Shown here one piece after another: positions 29,581-37,874 of a stretch of 64,000 bases of DNA. Position numbers and translations under genes: made by a program. The stretch comes from Pseudomonadota bacterium (lineage in GTDB: Bacteria > Bdellovibrionota_C > UBA2361 > SZUA-149 > DAOLCO01). Position 1 is the first letter of the stretch, and every line of letters starts with the position of its first letter. The notes beneath the pieces were generated by a model that worked only from the letters and a program-made list of their open reading frames with translations, was not told the DNA's origin and made no database searches. The DNA is taken from NCBI GenBank assembly GCA_027487795.1, contig JAIYCX010000064.1, forward strand, positions 47,935 to 111,934, read 5' to 3'.

Positions 29581-30636
29581 TTAAAATGTTAATCCTAACG
29601 AACTAACAAAAAATGTTGATTTAGAAGTTGTTGTATCCTCTTCAGCGAATATTTTATTTGATGATAAAATAGACCGCGCTTCACCTCTTACAAAAATGTT
29701 CTCCCAAGGCTTATAATTAAGACCGAGTGATAATCCATTCATATCAAGGGGTTTTTCAGAAAACCCAGTTACAACTCTTTTGTTATCTACAAACTTTTCA
29801 GCTCTTAGTATTAATGAAAGCTGCTCAGAAAGTTTTGTTTCAAATATAGAACCTAGTCCACCCCATATTCCATTAGTATTCTTACTATCTTGAATCCCGA
29901 AATCACCGATTAAATTTAAAGAAAATATGGAATTAAGAGGTATCTTTAATACTAAGTTGTTTAAAGCTCTTGTGCCTGCATCTCTATGACCAAGATATAA
30001 AGTATGGGAGATTTGGAAGTCTCCATCCTTACCATATTGTGCAAGTGTTCCCAAAGCAGGTAAAAGTCTAGTCTCTGAAATTTCTTGATAACCAGAAAGT
30101 GCGTGAAGTTCAAACTTCAAATCTTCAGAACTTTGATAACGTAGACGAGCTCCTCTTTGATAGTAAGGACTAAATTCTGCATGGAATGATCTCGTATATG
30201 CTTGATTATCCATTGATACAAAACTTTCCAGGCCTATATGGCCTGGATAAATTCCAGCTAAAACACTTAATTTATCACTTATCTTGCGTCCAATGTTTGC
30301 TTCTTGAATATATTTAATACTCTGGTTTTTTTCCCCAGAATAATTTTCATTAACTGAAGTACCCGCTTGAAATATTATCCTTGAAGTCCATGTACCTGAA
30401 GCCTCTAATCCAATTGACGCTAAATTAATATCAGGCTGATCGTTCTTATTTGCTTGAGTTAATCCTCTATGAATATTACTTTGATTAGTATTCAAATAAC
30501 TACCAACATATAAATCGGCATTACCGAGGGCTCTTATTGATGTATCATCAAAGTCATACTTTAACTCTTGTGCCGAAGAAATAGCAGGAGTTAAGGCTAT
30601 AAGAGTTAAAATAAAAAAATTGTGTATTTTTTTCAT
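29581..30636 (-). CDS. Outer-membrane beta-barrel (porin-like) protein heading the kdp operon
   Basis: The 351-aa product has a signal peptide (MKKIHNFFILTLIALTPAISSAQ). It then shows a long run of alternating polar and hydrophobic strands with aromatic girdle residues and short turns, ending in the typical C-terminal aromatic SSLGLTF. This is an outer-membrane barrel of about 14-16 strands. I do not recognise a named family. It lies only 16 bp upstream of kdpF in the same direction, with a promoter and candidate KdpE sites before it, so it is likely the first gene of the kdp operon. A role in admitting K+ through the outer membrane is an inference from this placement. Confidence 0.8.
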   Translation of the reverse strand: MKKIHNFFILTLIALTPAISSAQELKYDFDDTSIRALGNADLYVGSYLNTNQSNIHRGLTQANKNDQPDINLASIGLEASGTWTSRIIFQAGTSVNENYSGEKNQSIKYIQEANIGRKISDKLSVLAGIYPGHIGLESFVSMDNQAYTRSFHAEFSPYYQRGARLRYQSSEDLKFELHALSGYQEISETRLLPALGTLAQYGKDGDFQISHTLYLGHRDAGTRALNNLVLKIPLNSIFSLNLIGDFGIQDSKNTNGIWGGLGSIFETKLSEQLSLILRAEKFVDNKRVVTGFSEKPLDMNGLSLGLNYKPWENIFVRGEARSILSSNKIFAEEDTTTSKSTFFVSSLGLTF

Positions 30637-30662
30637 ACTTATAATTTAAAGTTCATTTAAAT

Positions 30663-30690
30663 ATAGTATGCACCAACTCGGATGGAACAA
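30663..30690 (-). promoter_or_regulatory. Predicted promoter of the porin-kdp operon
   Basis: On the minus strand a TTGTTC -35 (30690-30685) and a TACTAT -10 (30668-30663) are 16 bp apart. This would start transcription about 20 nt before the porin ATG at 30636. The weak -35 suits an activated promoter. Confidence 0.4.
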
Positions 30691-30725
30691 ATATGAAAGT
30701 ATTAGGAATTAATAATGCTATTTAT

Positions 30726-30769
30726 ATTAACTTTACAGGATATAAAGTTAATTTTACGTGAATTTTACG
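30726..30769 (-). promoter_or_regulatory. Candidate KdpE operator: inverted repeat plus 11-bp phased direct repeat
   Basis: ATTAACTTTA (30726-30735) and TAAAGTTAAT (30743-30752) are a perfect 10-bp inverted repeat with a 7-nt centre. Directly beside it AATTTTACG occurs twice, at 30750-30758 and 30761-30769, exactly 11 bp apart. That is one helical turn and the spacing on which OmpR-family dimers bind direct repeats. The block lies about 35-80 bp upstream of the predicted -35. It could also serve the gene cluster on the other side, but that cluster ends here rather than starts. Confidence 0.4.
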
Positions 30770-30790
30770 CGCTTACGATAATTAAGCTTC

Positions 30791-31234
30791 TTATTCTACT
30801 TGCTCTTCTCTTTTTATCCAAGTTGTTCCTGTTCTCCTAGACCAATGACCATATCCGACTAAGCGACATTCACTGCCAATTTTATCATCATGAATTTGTG
30901 TAAAAGTTAGAATCTTTTGTATTTCACCCTGCGCGTCATTTGAAGCCTTGTTACATACCACTTCATATTTAATTTTATGAGTAGTGAAGATTCTGTTCAC
31001 AGAAAATTTTAGCACATCTCCTGCTACTAGTTCTTTAATATCTCCTGGATATATCTTTAATCTAAATTTACTCTTTGGACTTTCGGTAGTAACTAGATTC
31101 TCTACTTCTAAAACTCTACCTTCCTTCTCTTTGTCAAGATCATTATGGATTTTAAGGTTTGTTGCCTCAGTTGAAAAAAAAGGAATTACTATTAGAAAAG
31201 CAGAAACTATATAACTTAATTTGTTCTTACCCAT
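30791..31234 (-). CDS. Small exported protein of unknown function
   Basis: 147 aa with a signal peptide (KLSYIVSAFLIVIPFFSTEA). The mature part is a beta-rich domain of about 120 residues with two cysteines (one in VVCNKAS, one in SECRLVG) that could form a disulfide in the periplasm. I recognise no family. The ATG lies 19 nt inside the 3' end of the AMIN-domain gene in another frame, so the two are probably one operon and the proteins may act together. Confidence 0.65.
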   Translation of the reverse strand: MGKNKLSYIVSAFLIVIPFFSTEATNLKIHNDLDKEKEGRVLEVENLVTTESPKSKFRLKIYPGDIKELVAGDVLKFSVNRIFTTHKIKYEVVCNKASNDAQGEIQKILTFTQIHDDKIGSECRLVGYGHWSRRTGTTWIKREEQVE

Positions 31235-32394
31235 AACTTACCTTGTGCAACATAACTAGTAAGACTAACCCCTGGCTCAACCATGATTTTAACTATAACA
31301 CCATTACTATTTTGTTCTGCTAACATATAAACATAACCCTTAAACGAATCAGGTGGATACTGAGGGAGTGATAAAGTCTCTGATCTAAGTTTTACCTGTG
31401 GAAGATATAATTCATAAAAACGTTCAGATGTTTTCTTAAGTTCATGCTGATCAAATGGATTAACTGAAAGCACTATAGAACTTTGAATCTGATCAGAAGT
31501 AGTTTGAAAAACTAAACTCTTTAAAACAGCAGTAAAGTTACTAATAGAATCTATCTCTTTTTGACTTAGATTTTCTTTACTACTTAAGCTTGCTGGAGTG
31601 ACTGGATCTGAGTGAATAGACGCTTCAGGCAATGGCAAAGAAGAAGTGCTAACTACCTTAGCGCTAGAACTAGGACTACCAGAAGGACTAGCACTTGGAC
31701 TTAGACTTGAAGAAACTGCTGCCGACTTAGTAGAAGATGGACTTTTGGAAGAAGAACTAGAAGGAACCTTTTCTTCAGGAGACTTTTCGACTGGAGTTTT
31801 TTCGTCTGGAGATTTTTCTTCTAGAACCTCTTCCTCTATATGAGTAACTTCAGTAGTTGCTTGAGATAAAGAAGGGCTAGAATCTTTTAAAATAAATCTA
31901 ATTATAGGCTGTCCATTATTTGAAATATCAGTATTTTTAGTGAACTGCACTTTTTCAGTACTGGATTGTAAATCAAATACAACTCTTGTCTTATCTCTAT
32001 GGATTCCTATTCTAACTTTATTTATACCATCAGAATTTATAGAAACATTATATGCTGTCTTAGATGGAACCCCTATAATATCTAAAACAAGCCTGCTAGG
32101 GTTAGGTATTAATTCAGATAAAATTTCTTTTTCTGCACTAAGACCAATGAAATCTGCAGAAAAACCACCTTCCTGATTTTTTGTAATATTCAAAGAAAAT
32201 TCATTTAATTGTATAGATTTAATCAATCCAGTATTTAAATTTTCTTTAATTTTAACTTTAGGATTTTCAATCTTCTCTTCTAACTTCTCTACCGTATTTT
32301 CAGGTGTGCTTTCTAAAGACTCCTGAGAAAGTACAGAAATTGGGAACAGCACTAATATGAAGAATAATTTGCTGAGATGGTATCTTGAATTCAT
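31216..32394 (-). CDS. AMIN-domain periplasmic protein with low-complexity linker
   Basis: 392 aa with a signal peptide (FFILVLFPISVLSQ). An AMIN domain occupies about 60-170 and ends in the typical VRIGIHRDKTRVVFDL strand pair. AMIN domains target periplasmic proteins to peptidoglycan or to secretin and pilus complexes. Residues about 185-265 are a linker made almost only of S, P, K, E, T and A, with an EKSP/EKTP/EKVP repeat followed by serine runs. A second globular domain (about 290-392) closes the protein. No amidase domain follows, so this is not AmiC. It is coupled to the downstream small exported protein. Confidence 0.8.
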   Translation of the reverse strand: MNSRYHLSKLFFILVLFPISVLSQESLESTPENTVEKLEEKIENPKVKIKENLNTGLIKSIQLNEFSLNITKNQEGGFSADFIGLSAEKEILSELIPNPSRLVLDIIGVPSKTAYNVSINSDGINKVRIGIHRDKTRVVFDLQSSTEKVQFTKNTDISNNGQPIIRFILKDSSPSLSQATTEVTHIEEEVLEEKSPDEKTPVEKSPEEKVPSSSSSKSPSSTKSAAVSSSLSPSASPSGSPSSSAKVVSTSSLPLPEASIHSDPVTPASLSSKENLSQKEIDSISNFTAVLKSLVFQTTSDQIQSSIVLSVNPFDQHELKKTSERFYELYLPQVKLRSETLSLPQYPPDSFKGYVYMLAEQNSNGVIVKIMVEPGVSLTSYVAQGKLWVRTN

Positions 32395-32546
32395 CTATGA
32401 AGACTTAAATTTACCTGTTAAATGTAAAAACACTGAAATATCAAAACAAAAGATATTTGCGACTAGCTTTGTGATAAATAAAACTATTTAGTAGCATTTT
32501 TACATCACCTAGAGTTAGAAAACAAACTATTTCTGAATGATTACGA

Positions 32547-33290
32547 TCAGATAGTAGGTTTTAATTTATCAATATTTTCTTGAACTCTTATTGCATCTTT
32601 AATTAAATGCTCAGATTGCTTTAAAAATACATACTGAGCTCCTGGATACTTTGATGATAATCTAATTTTTCTTCCCTTATGAATACCCACTCCGTCTATT
32701 AAGCAACTAGCTCGTCCATAATCATCATCTTCATATGGAACTATACTAACATCCTTTGTTATAGGTGTTACATATTCAAGCTTTGCACCTCCTCTTTTCT
32801 CAGAAAGTACTACTACTCCTCCTCTCATTAGCACTACCCAAACACTTCTTGCACCTTCTAGATTAGTCTCAAAATCTACAGTTTGTTTTTGTTTAAATAT
32901 CTCCTCTTCTTCTTTGCTTTGAAACATCTCCTCCATCATACCTTTGTATATTAGTATAATATCTATATTAGGAATATCAAATGCATGCGCATACCTTCTG
33001 GAAACAGTACGAACAGCTAAATATGCAAGAATTAAAGAAGGTTTTCCTGTTCTCCATGTCTGACTACTAAAAAGTGGAAATACGAAAAAAGAACTAGCAA
33101 ACGCAACTATTAATAAATATATTTCGTCTAAACCATAGCTTATTGTTCCAACTAAAAATAAACTTACTGTAGCAGCCATAATTCCAGAAGCCTGAGATCT
33201 AGCTATTAATTCTACTCGCTCCTCTAGCGCAACAGAGTTCCAAATATCTTCGATAACTAAGCTAGGTCTTGCACTTTTTGCCGTTGCCAC
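32547..33290 (-). CDS. Membrane protein of unknown function with two N-terminal helices
   Basis: 247 aa. After a 35-residue polar start come two adjacent hydrophobic helices (about 36-58 and 60-82, FLVGTISYGLDEIYLLIVAFASSFFVFPLF). A soluble domain of about 160 residues follows and contains mixed alpha/beta sequence ending in a helical IKDAIRVQENIDKL. No recognisable motif. It stands alone and divergent from comM. The large soluble part is probably cytoplasmic. Function unknown. Confidence 0.65.
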   Translation of the reverse strand: MATAKSARPSLVIEDIWNSVALEERVELIARSQASGIMAATVSLFLVGTISYGLDEIYLLIVAFASSFFVFPLFSSQTWRTGKPSLILAYLAVRTVSRRYAHAFDIPNIDIILIYKGMMEEMFQSKEEEEIFKQKQTVDFETNLEGARSVWVVLMRGGVVVLSEKRGGAKLEYVTPITKDVSIVPYEDDDYGRASCLIDGVGIHKGRKIRLSSKYPGAQYVFLKQSEHLIKDAIRVQENIDKLKPTI

Positions 33291-33509
33291 AGATTTTTTT
33301 TCCTTATTTGGTTAAAACTCTTTTAAAAAAGTTCTTTATTTACAGCTTATTACATTCTTCCAGATTGTAACTCACCACAATCAATAAGAGAGATCTCAAG
33401 AAACGTGCCACCCTAAAGTCCAGTAATAAATTTCCTGAAAAAAATTATCAAATAATGCGAATACAAAAAGGCACACAGTAAAACGATTTAAATTTAAAAG
33501 GTAAATATA

Positions 33510-35105
33510 ATGTCAGCAAGAGTATTGTCTTCTACTGTAATCGGAATTGAAGCAGTGCCAATTATTGTAGAAACAGAAATAATAATTGGTCTAAAAAGAT
33601 TTTCAATAATTGGACTACCTGATGGCACAGTCAAAGAAGCAAAGGATAGAGTGCGCTGCGCGATAGAAAATAGTGGTTTTGAATTTCCTAATGGAGAAGT
33701 AATTGTAAGTTTAGCTCCAGCAACAATTCCTAAAATAGGAAGTGGATTCGACTTAGCAATTGCAATAGGAATACTTTCAGCTAACGGAGCAATACATCCT
33801 AGTTTAATTAGTGGCTACACTTTCTTAGGAGAATTAGCACTCGATGGAACTATTAAGCCTGCAGGTTTTGAAGTTGCCTCCGCAATAATGATTAAAAAAG
33901 ATCAACAGAGCACTCTAATAATAGCAAAAGGATCTGAAAAATGGCTTTCTAATATTGCAGATACTAAAATTATTAGCGTTGGAACGCTTGTTGAACTTCT
34001 TAGTATTCTAAGAAACCCAGAATCTCAGAAATTTTTACAGCCTGAAATCATAAATGAAGAATCAGACGTTGAAGATTATCAAGATCCTTTTATAGATGTC
34101 ATAGGACAACAAGCTGCAAAAAGAGCATTACTAATTGCAGCAAGTGGAGGTCATAATATCTTAATGATTGGACCTCCAGGATCTGGAAAAACGATGCTAG
34201 CCTCTAGATTACCAAAGATTATGCCTTCATTAGAAAATGAAGAATGCTTAGAGGTAAGTCAAATTTACGGAGCAGTTAGAGGATATGGATTATTAAATAA
34301 TGAAGAACAAGACCAAAAAATAAAAAGACCATTTAGATCACCACATCATACAACAACAGTAGCAGGTCTTATCGGCGGTGGCCCAATGGCGACACCAGGA
34401 GAAGTTACCTTAGCGCACAGAGGTGTGCTTTTCTTAGATGAGTTCCCAGAAATAAGAAGAGATGCCTTAGAATGTCTAAGAGAGCCACTTGAAAATGGTA
34501 AAATTTCAATATCAAGAGCTAAATTTAGATTAAGTTATCCAAGTAGATTCATACTAGTAGCTGCTATGAATCCATGCCCATGTGGGAAGAAAGGCATCAT
34601 CTCCGAAAACAAAGAAAAAAGGAAATTTTCATCCCGCTGCGAATGTTCTGAACTACAAATAAAAAAATATGCCGGCAGAATATCCGGACCAATACTAGAC
34701 AGAATAGACATACAACTATGGATTCCACTAATACCAGTAACTGAAATCCATGCGGATAACGATAATGATAAAAAAGAAGCTTCGTCTCCTACCGCAACAC
34801 AAACTAACTCAAGTCAATTGAACTCCAAGCAATTAGTAAAAAAAGTTAGAACTATACAAAAAGATAGATTTAAATCTTCTCTAAAGTTAAATAGCAATAT
34901 GAGTTCTAGTGAACTAAAAAAATACTGCTCATTATCCAAAGAATCAAAATCACTAATCGAAATGGCAGTTACGAAGTATAACTTAAGTACTCGGGCTTAT
35001 ACCAGAATCATAAAACTCGCTCGAACAATAAGTGATCTTGAAGAGTCCGCAGATATTAAACCTGCGCATCTTGGAGAGGCTATTTCTTATAGGGTGCAGA
35101 TTTGA
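33510..35105 (+). CDS. comM: YifB/ComM-family AAA+ ATPase (Mg-chelatase-like)
   Basis: 531-aa cytoplasmic AAA+ protein. An N-terminal ChlI-type domain (1-165) carries the GLPDGTVKEAKDRVR motif. The ATPase core has GPPGSGKT near residue 220, LFLDEFPE (Walker B), and the cysteine cluster NPCPCGKKG near 354. A C-terminal domain of about 95 residues ends the protein. In naturally transformable bacteria ComM is a branch-migration helicase that extends integration of incoming DNA; in others its role is less clear. It borders the accessory region that lies between here and ffh. The ATG has an AAAGGTAAAT ribosome site. Confidence 0.92.
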   Translation: MSARVLSSTVIGIEAVPIIVETEIIIGLKRFSIIGLPDGTVKEAKDRVRCAIENSGFEFPNGEVIVSLAPATIPKIGSGFDLAIAIGILSANGAIHPSLISGYTFLGELALDGTIKPAGFEVASAIMIKKDQQSTLIIAKGSEKWLSNIADTKIISVGTLVELLSILRNPESQKFLQPEIINEESDVEDYQDPFIDVIGQQAAKRALLIAASGGHNILMIGPPGSGKTMLASRLPKIMPSLENEECLEVSQIYGAVRGYGLLNNEEQDQKIKRPFRSPHHTTTVAGLIGGGPMATPGEVTLAHRGVLFLDEFPEIRRDALECLREPLENGKISISRAKFRLSYPSRFILVAAMNPCPCGKKGIISENKEKRKFSSRCECSELQIKKYAGRISGPILDRIDIQLWIPLIPVTEIHADNDNDKKEASSPTATQTNSSQLNSKQLVKKVRTIQKDRFKSSLKLNSNMSSSELKKYCSLSKESKSLIEMAVTKYNLSTRAYTRIIKLARTISDLEESADIKPAHLGEAISYRVQI

Positions 35106-35169
35106 GAGTGAGGGGGTTGTTGATTAATTTCCAATAAAATAATATTTGATATTCAAACAGGATTAAAAT

Positions 35170-35385
35170 ATGAAATATCTAATTGTAGTAGAAAAAACAT
35201 CAACGGGTCATTCCTCGTATTCTCCCGACCTACCTGGTCTTATAGCTTCCGGTGAAACTAGAAATTAAGTAGAAAGTTTAATGCAAGAAGCTATAGAATT
35301 TCACATAGAAGGACTGAAATTAGAAGGAGAAGAAATTCCTGAACCTTCTTCTTATTCTACTTATCTCGATGTTGAAGCTGCGTAA
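35170..35385 (+). pseudogene. hicB: HicB-like antitoxin gene with in-frame stop
   Basis: Read through one stop codon, the 71-residue product is a clear HicB-family antitoxin: KYLIVVEKT, then YSPDLPGLIASGETR, then ESLMQEAIEFHIEGLKLEGEEIPEPSS. The stop TAA at 35266-35268 (codon 33) falls where relatives usually have glutamate or a similar residue; a single G-to-T change from GAA would explain it. An AGGA ribosome site precedes the ATG. No hicA toxin gene is seen on either side, so this is a decayed orphan. The remaining downstream part has no good start. Confidence 0.75.
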
Positions 35386-35395
35386 TACATTGAGA

Positions 35396-35562
35396 GTTGG
35401 TGGTGGGGCTTTTTGTATTTGCTTGTCGTTATATTTTTTCTGCGACTGAAGCCACCGTGATTTTCGGAACTCCCCTTGCATAGCAAGGCTATTTCCGAAA
35501 TATCACCCGCCCAACCACCACCCCCTCCGATCTGCGCAAATACAAAAAGCCCCACCACCAAC
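35396..35562 (+). repeat. Palindromic dispersed element, copy 1 (167 bp)
   Basis: The ends are a perfect 27-bp inverted repeat (35396-35422 and 35536-35562, starting GTTGGTGGTGGGG). Inside are nested stems: GTGATTTTCGGAA pairs with TTTCCGAAATATCAC (about 35456-35508), capped by CCTTGC-ATA-GCAAGG. A second copy lies at 38839-38996 in inverse orientation, about 85-90% alike. This copy has about 13 extra bases near 35430-35443. The element starts 11 bp after the hicB pseudogene stop. It has no coding content; the open frames crossing it are symmetrical artefacts. It resembles a MITE or a large REP-like element. It may also end transcripts. Confidence 0.8.
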
Positions 35563-35712
35563 CCATTTAAATTTTTAATTTATTTAAATTTGATTTTAAA
35601 CAGGCATGTACTTATTTTACCATTGTTTATCACCACCCAATCGCCATTCTTCTTTAGTTAGAAATTCTAGAATTTTTAATTTATCAATCATTTAGGTTTG
35701 GGATTAAAGGAA
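35563..35712. other. Spacer between palindromic element and cassette array
   Basis: Very AT-rich. It contains one minus-strand frame of 24 codons (35691-35617, MIDKLKILEFLTKEEW...) without a ribosome site, possibly a gene remnant. Nothing else is supported. Confidence 0.4.
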
Positions 35713-35770
35713 TAGATAATATTTAAGGTTTAGGAGCGCATCAGCACTTCGCAAAACTGGGTTGTTACTT
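35713..35770 (-). other. Decayed attC site (attC3)
   Basis: In gene direction it begins AAGTAACAA and runs 58 bp, exactly the length of attC2, with the same CGAAG...TGCGCTC core arrangement. The right core, which should read CG|TTA, reads TATTA, so the essential G at the crossover is lost. The left core also fails to complement the start of cassette 3. I read it as a once-functional attC that has mutated or been rearranged. Confidence 0.5.
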
Positions 35771-35784
35771 GCATAACATCTATT

Positions 35785-36948
35785 TTAGTCCGCACTACAT
35801 ACAAAATCTGCCAACACACTTGAAAAAAGTATGCCTAAACGGCCACTGTCCATTCTTTGACCCAAATCAAAACTTTCAACAATCATTTGCACCTCTGGTT
35901 TAAGTTTATCCTCTATACAGGATAGTAGGTAATTAATCATCTCTTCCACAGTATTCGTATCTTCTTTAATTTTTTCAATTCCTACGGATCGATGAATAAC
36001 TCCAATAGTTCTTTCCCACATTGTAAGATACTTCTCGAATACTGGAACATTTCCCAAAAAATATAATTCATTAAATTTTAGTTTATCTATTACAACATTT
36101 CCGTGCAGTAGATCGTTTCTATCATTCATGAGAGAATGAAATTTCTTACACACCTGATTTTCAAAATCAATTTGTTTAGAAAATCCAATGCAATTTAGAG
36201 GTAAGCTTTTAATCCTAATATCAATCGGTTGACGAATGATGTTTTCTCGTAATCTCGTATCAGATTTTAATTCTTGTTTCATTAAAGCATAGAGTAATAA
36301 GTTAACGAAAGCTTCGACCATTACTGGGAGCATCGAACGCAACCCAAAACACAAACCTATTGCTCTATTATATTTTTCTAATTGTTCGTCCCATTTAGTA
36401 TTATATCCTTCTGATATGCTTGATGCAGTAAGCTCGCCGGGGTCATCATTTTCTAAATTCAAATCAAGATTTTCAAGTTCAGACTGAAGGGAAAGTACAG
36501 ACTTTCGTAAACGTTGATATGGGTTTACAAATTCAGTCCAATGTTCTAAAGCCTTTCGCACCTTCCCCATGGAGGAGCCGAAATTCGAAAATTCTGATTT
36601 AATTCTACTTACGAATTCAACCTTGGTATCCTTGGGCAATTCGATACCAAAAATATGAATTTTAGTGCGAAAGTTCATACCTTGAATCATTATAAAGCCA
36701 GAAGAAAAAGATAGAAACCACTCCCAATGTATCAGATTATCCGAGCCCTCACTTCTCAGGAGATTCTGTATGCCATTTGGTTGCCCAAATCGAGCACCAA
36801 AATAGCAATAGAGATCTAGAGGTTTTATTTCATTTTTGATATCCCAAGTAGTTCTGTGTTTGGGCAGATTTTTTCTTTCGTAAATTTGAATTATTTCTTT
36901 GGGGTCGACAAAACTTAAACTACTAAAAAAATCCGCTGGCAAAGTCAT
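35785..36948 (-). CDS. Cassette 3: protein with HEPN-like Rx4H motif
   Basis: 387 aa, no signal peptide and no clear membrane segment apart from a hydrophobic helix near 210-228 (LPVMVEAFVNLLLYALM). The C-terminal helical part contains NDRNDLLHGNV with R277 and H282. This is an Rx4H arrangement in the context (RNxLxHG) seen in HEPN ribonuclease domains of toxins and defence proteins. The N-terminal 190 residues are of unknown fold. Its ATG is 11 bp inside the cassette start and its stop is 14 bp before attC3. Full-length homology is not recognisable to me. HEPN membership is a motif-based inference. Confidence 0.65.
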   Translation of the reverse strand: MTLPADFFSSLSFVDPKEIIQIYERKNLPKHRTTWDIKNEIKPLDLYCYFGARFGQPNGIQNLLRSEGSDNLIHWEWFLSFSSGFIMIQGMNFRTKIHIFGIELPKDTKVEFVSRIKSEFSNFGSSMGKVRKALEHWTEFVNPYQRLRKSVLSLQSELENLDLNLENDDPGELTASSISEGYNTKWDEQLEKYNRAIGLCFGLRSMLPVMVEAFVNLLLYALMKQELKSDTRLRENIIRQPIDIRIKSLPLNCIGFSKQIDFENQVCKKFHSLMNDRNDLLHGNVVIDKLKFNELYFLGNVPVFEKYLTMWERTIGVIHRSVGIEKIKEDTNTVEEMINYLLSCIEDKLKPEVQMIVESFDLGQRMDSGRLGILFSSVLADFVCSAD

Positions 36949-36953
36949 AGGGC

Positions 36954-37012
36954 TTCTAACGTAAAAGTTTTTCGAGCGCAGTATATGCTTCGAAAAAACG
37001 AATTGTTACCTG
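36954..37012 (-). other. attC recombination site (attC2)
   Basis: In gene direction the site opens CAGGTAACAATTCG and closes ACGTTAGAA, matching the RYYYAAC...GTTRRRY cores of integron attC sites. Inside, GTTTTTTCGA pairs with TCGAAAAAC to make the folded stem. It starts 2 nt after the FRG gene stop. The predicted crossover is between 36960 (G) and 36959 (T). Length is about 58 bp, the short class of attC. Confidence 0.78.
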
Positions 37013-37013
37013 A

Positions 37014-37805
37014 TTATTTTCTTTCATTATCTGATCGCCACTTTCTAAGAACAATATAATCTCTCGAGCTTTTACCTAAACCGTCCAAATCCGGGAAGAA
37101 AGCACGAGGGGTAATATTCAAAAATTGCAATCTGCTTAAGAACTCATACTTAAGCTTAGAAGGAATTACCAATTTGCACAACCGTTCCGATTCATTCGCC
37201 TCTCTAAAGACAGCTTCGATTAGTTCGCCATGATCAGCTAATACATTGGTAGCTAATGTAAAAACACCTTGTTGGGGCGCGGATCTACTCGTATTACGCG
37301 AGGCCAGAATTGGATAAATTGCTTTTGACTCACGATTTTCCAGACATGGAGCATCATCGGGATGAAACCTTCCGTATCTCTCACATACATTGGTATCTAA
37401 AGCTGAAGAAGGGAAAATCCATATTGCTCCATCACTCTCAATGTTATCTTGAACTGCAAAATATGTCGCAACATATGGCGACTCACTCCAATCAAGTAGA
37501 CGAGTAGGACATGAATGGTGTTGCATAATCATCCACCATGGAACTGGACCCTCAAATTCTACTTTGTTCCCATCATATAAGTGATAAGAATTCTGAAAAC
37601 GACGAAGGGCCCCACGCTCTATTCCTAACGCCCTTTGATGACTAACACCTCTTATTTTTCGTAGGAGCGATGGATGCAGCGGCCATACTGAAATTGATTG
37701 GCCACGAAAATACCAATTTTCCGAATCTCTCCAAACGTCTATTAAATTATCAAAAAAGCTTCCAAGCTCTTCCCAAGAATTGATTTTAATTTCTTTCCAG
37801 CACAT
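37014..37805 (-). CDS. Cassette 2: FRG-domain protein
   Basis: 263 aa, cytoplasmic. The FRG domain is unmistakable: NWYFRGQS near residue 32, WPLHPSLLR, an ERGALRRF helix, then PWWMIMQHHSCPTRLLDWSESPYVATYFA near 90-117, with the PTRLLDW core that defines the family. FRG proteins are found in mobile and defence loci; their reaction is not established as far as I know. The gene lies inside a single integron cassette of 863 bp. Its codon and base use is somewhat less AT-rich than the neighbours, consistent with transfer. Confidence 0.85.
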   Translation of the reverse strand: MCWKEIKINSWEELGSFFDNLIDVWRDSENWYFRGQSISVWPLHPSLLRKIRGVSHQRALGIERGALRRFQNSYHLYDGNKVEFEGPVPWWMIMQHHSCPTRLLDWSESPYVATYFAVQDNIESDGAIWIFPSSALDTNVCERYGRFHPDDAPCLENRESKAIYPILASRNTSRSAPQQGVFTLATNVLADHGELIEAVFREANESERLCKLVIPSKLKYEFLSRLQFLNITPRAFFPDLDGLGKSSRDYIVLRKWRSDNERK

Positions 37806-37817
37806 TTTTCTATCTCA

Positions 37818-37874
37818 GGTAACGATTTAGTTTTTTACGTCGGCTTACCAACTGTAAAAAACGTTTTGTTATGC
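37818..37874 (-). other. attC recombination site (attC1)
   Basis: In gene direction it opens GCATAACAAAACG and closes AATCGTTACC, 57 bp in all. GTTTTTTAC and GTAAAAAAC form a perfect 9-bp internal stem around a partly paired GTTGG...CCGAC centre. The stop codon of the upstream gene (TAA, 37871-37869) is embedded in the left core. The predicted crossover is between 37823 (G) and 37822 (T). Confidence 0.8.

Noticed and set aside
35102..35397. TTGAGAGT occurs at 35102-35109 and 35390-35397, flanking the hicB remnant
   Set aside because: An 8-bp match, the first inside the comM stop region, is too short to claim a target duplication.
35396..35562. Idea that the 154-167 bp palindromes are themselves long attC sites
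   Set aside because: Their ends read GTTGG...CCAAC, the reverse of the AAC...GTT order of attC cores, and they do not match cassette starts.
35361..35661. Open frames on both strands (35361-35561 minus, 35476-35661 plus), proline- or glycine-rich
   Set aside because: They lie over the palindromic element and its flanks; the composition comes from the GGTGGTGGGG arms, and they lack ribosome sites and families.
35617..35691. 24-codon minus-strand frame between element copy 1 and attC3
   Set aside because: No ribosome site and too short to assign; may be a remnant but cannot be supported as a gene.
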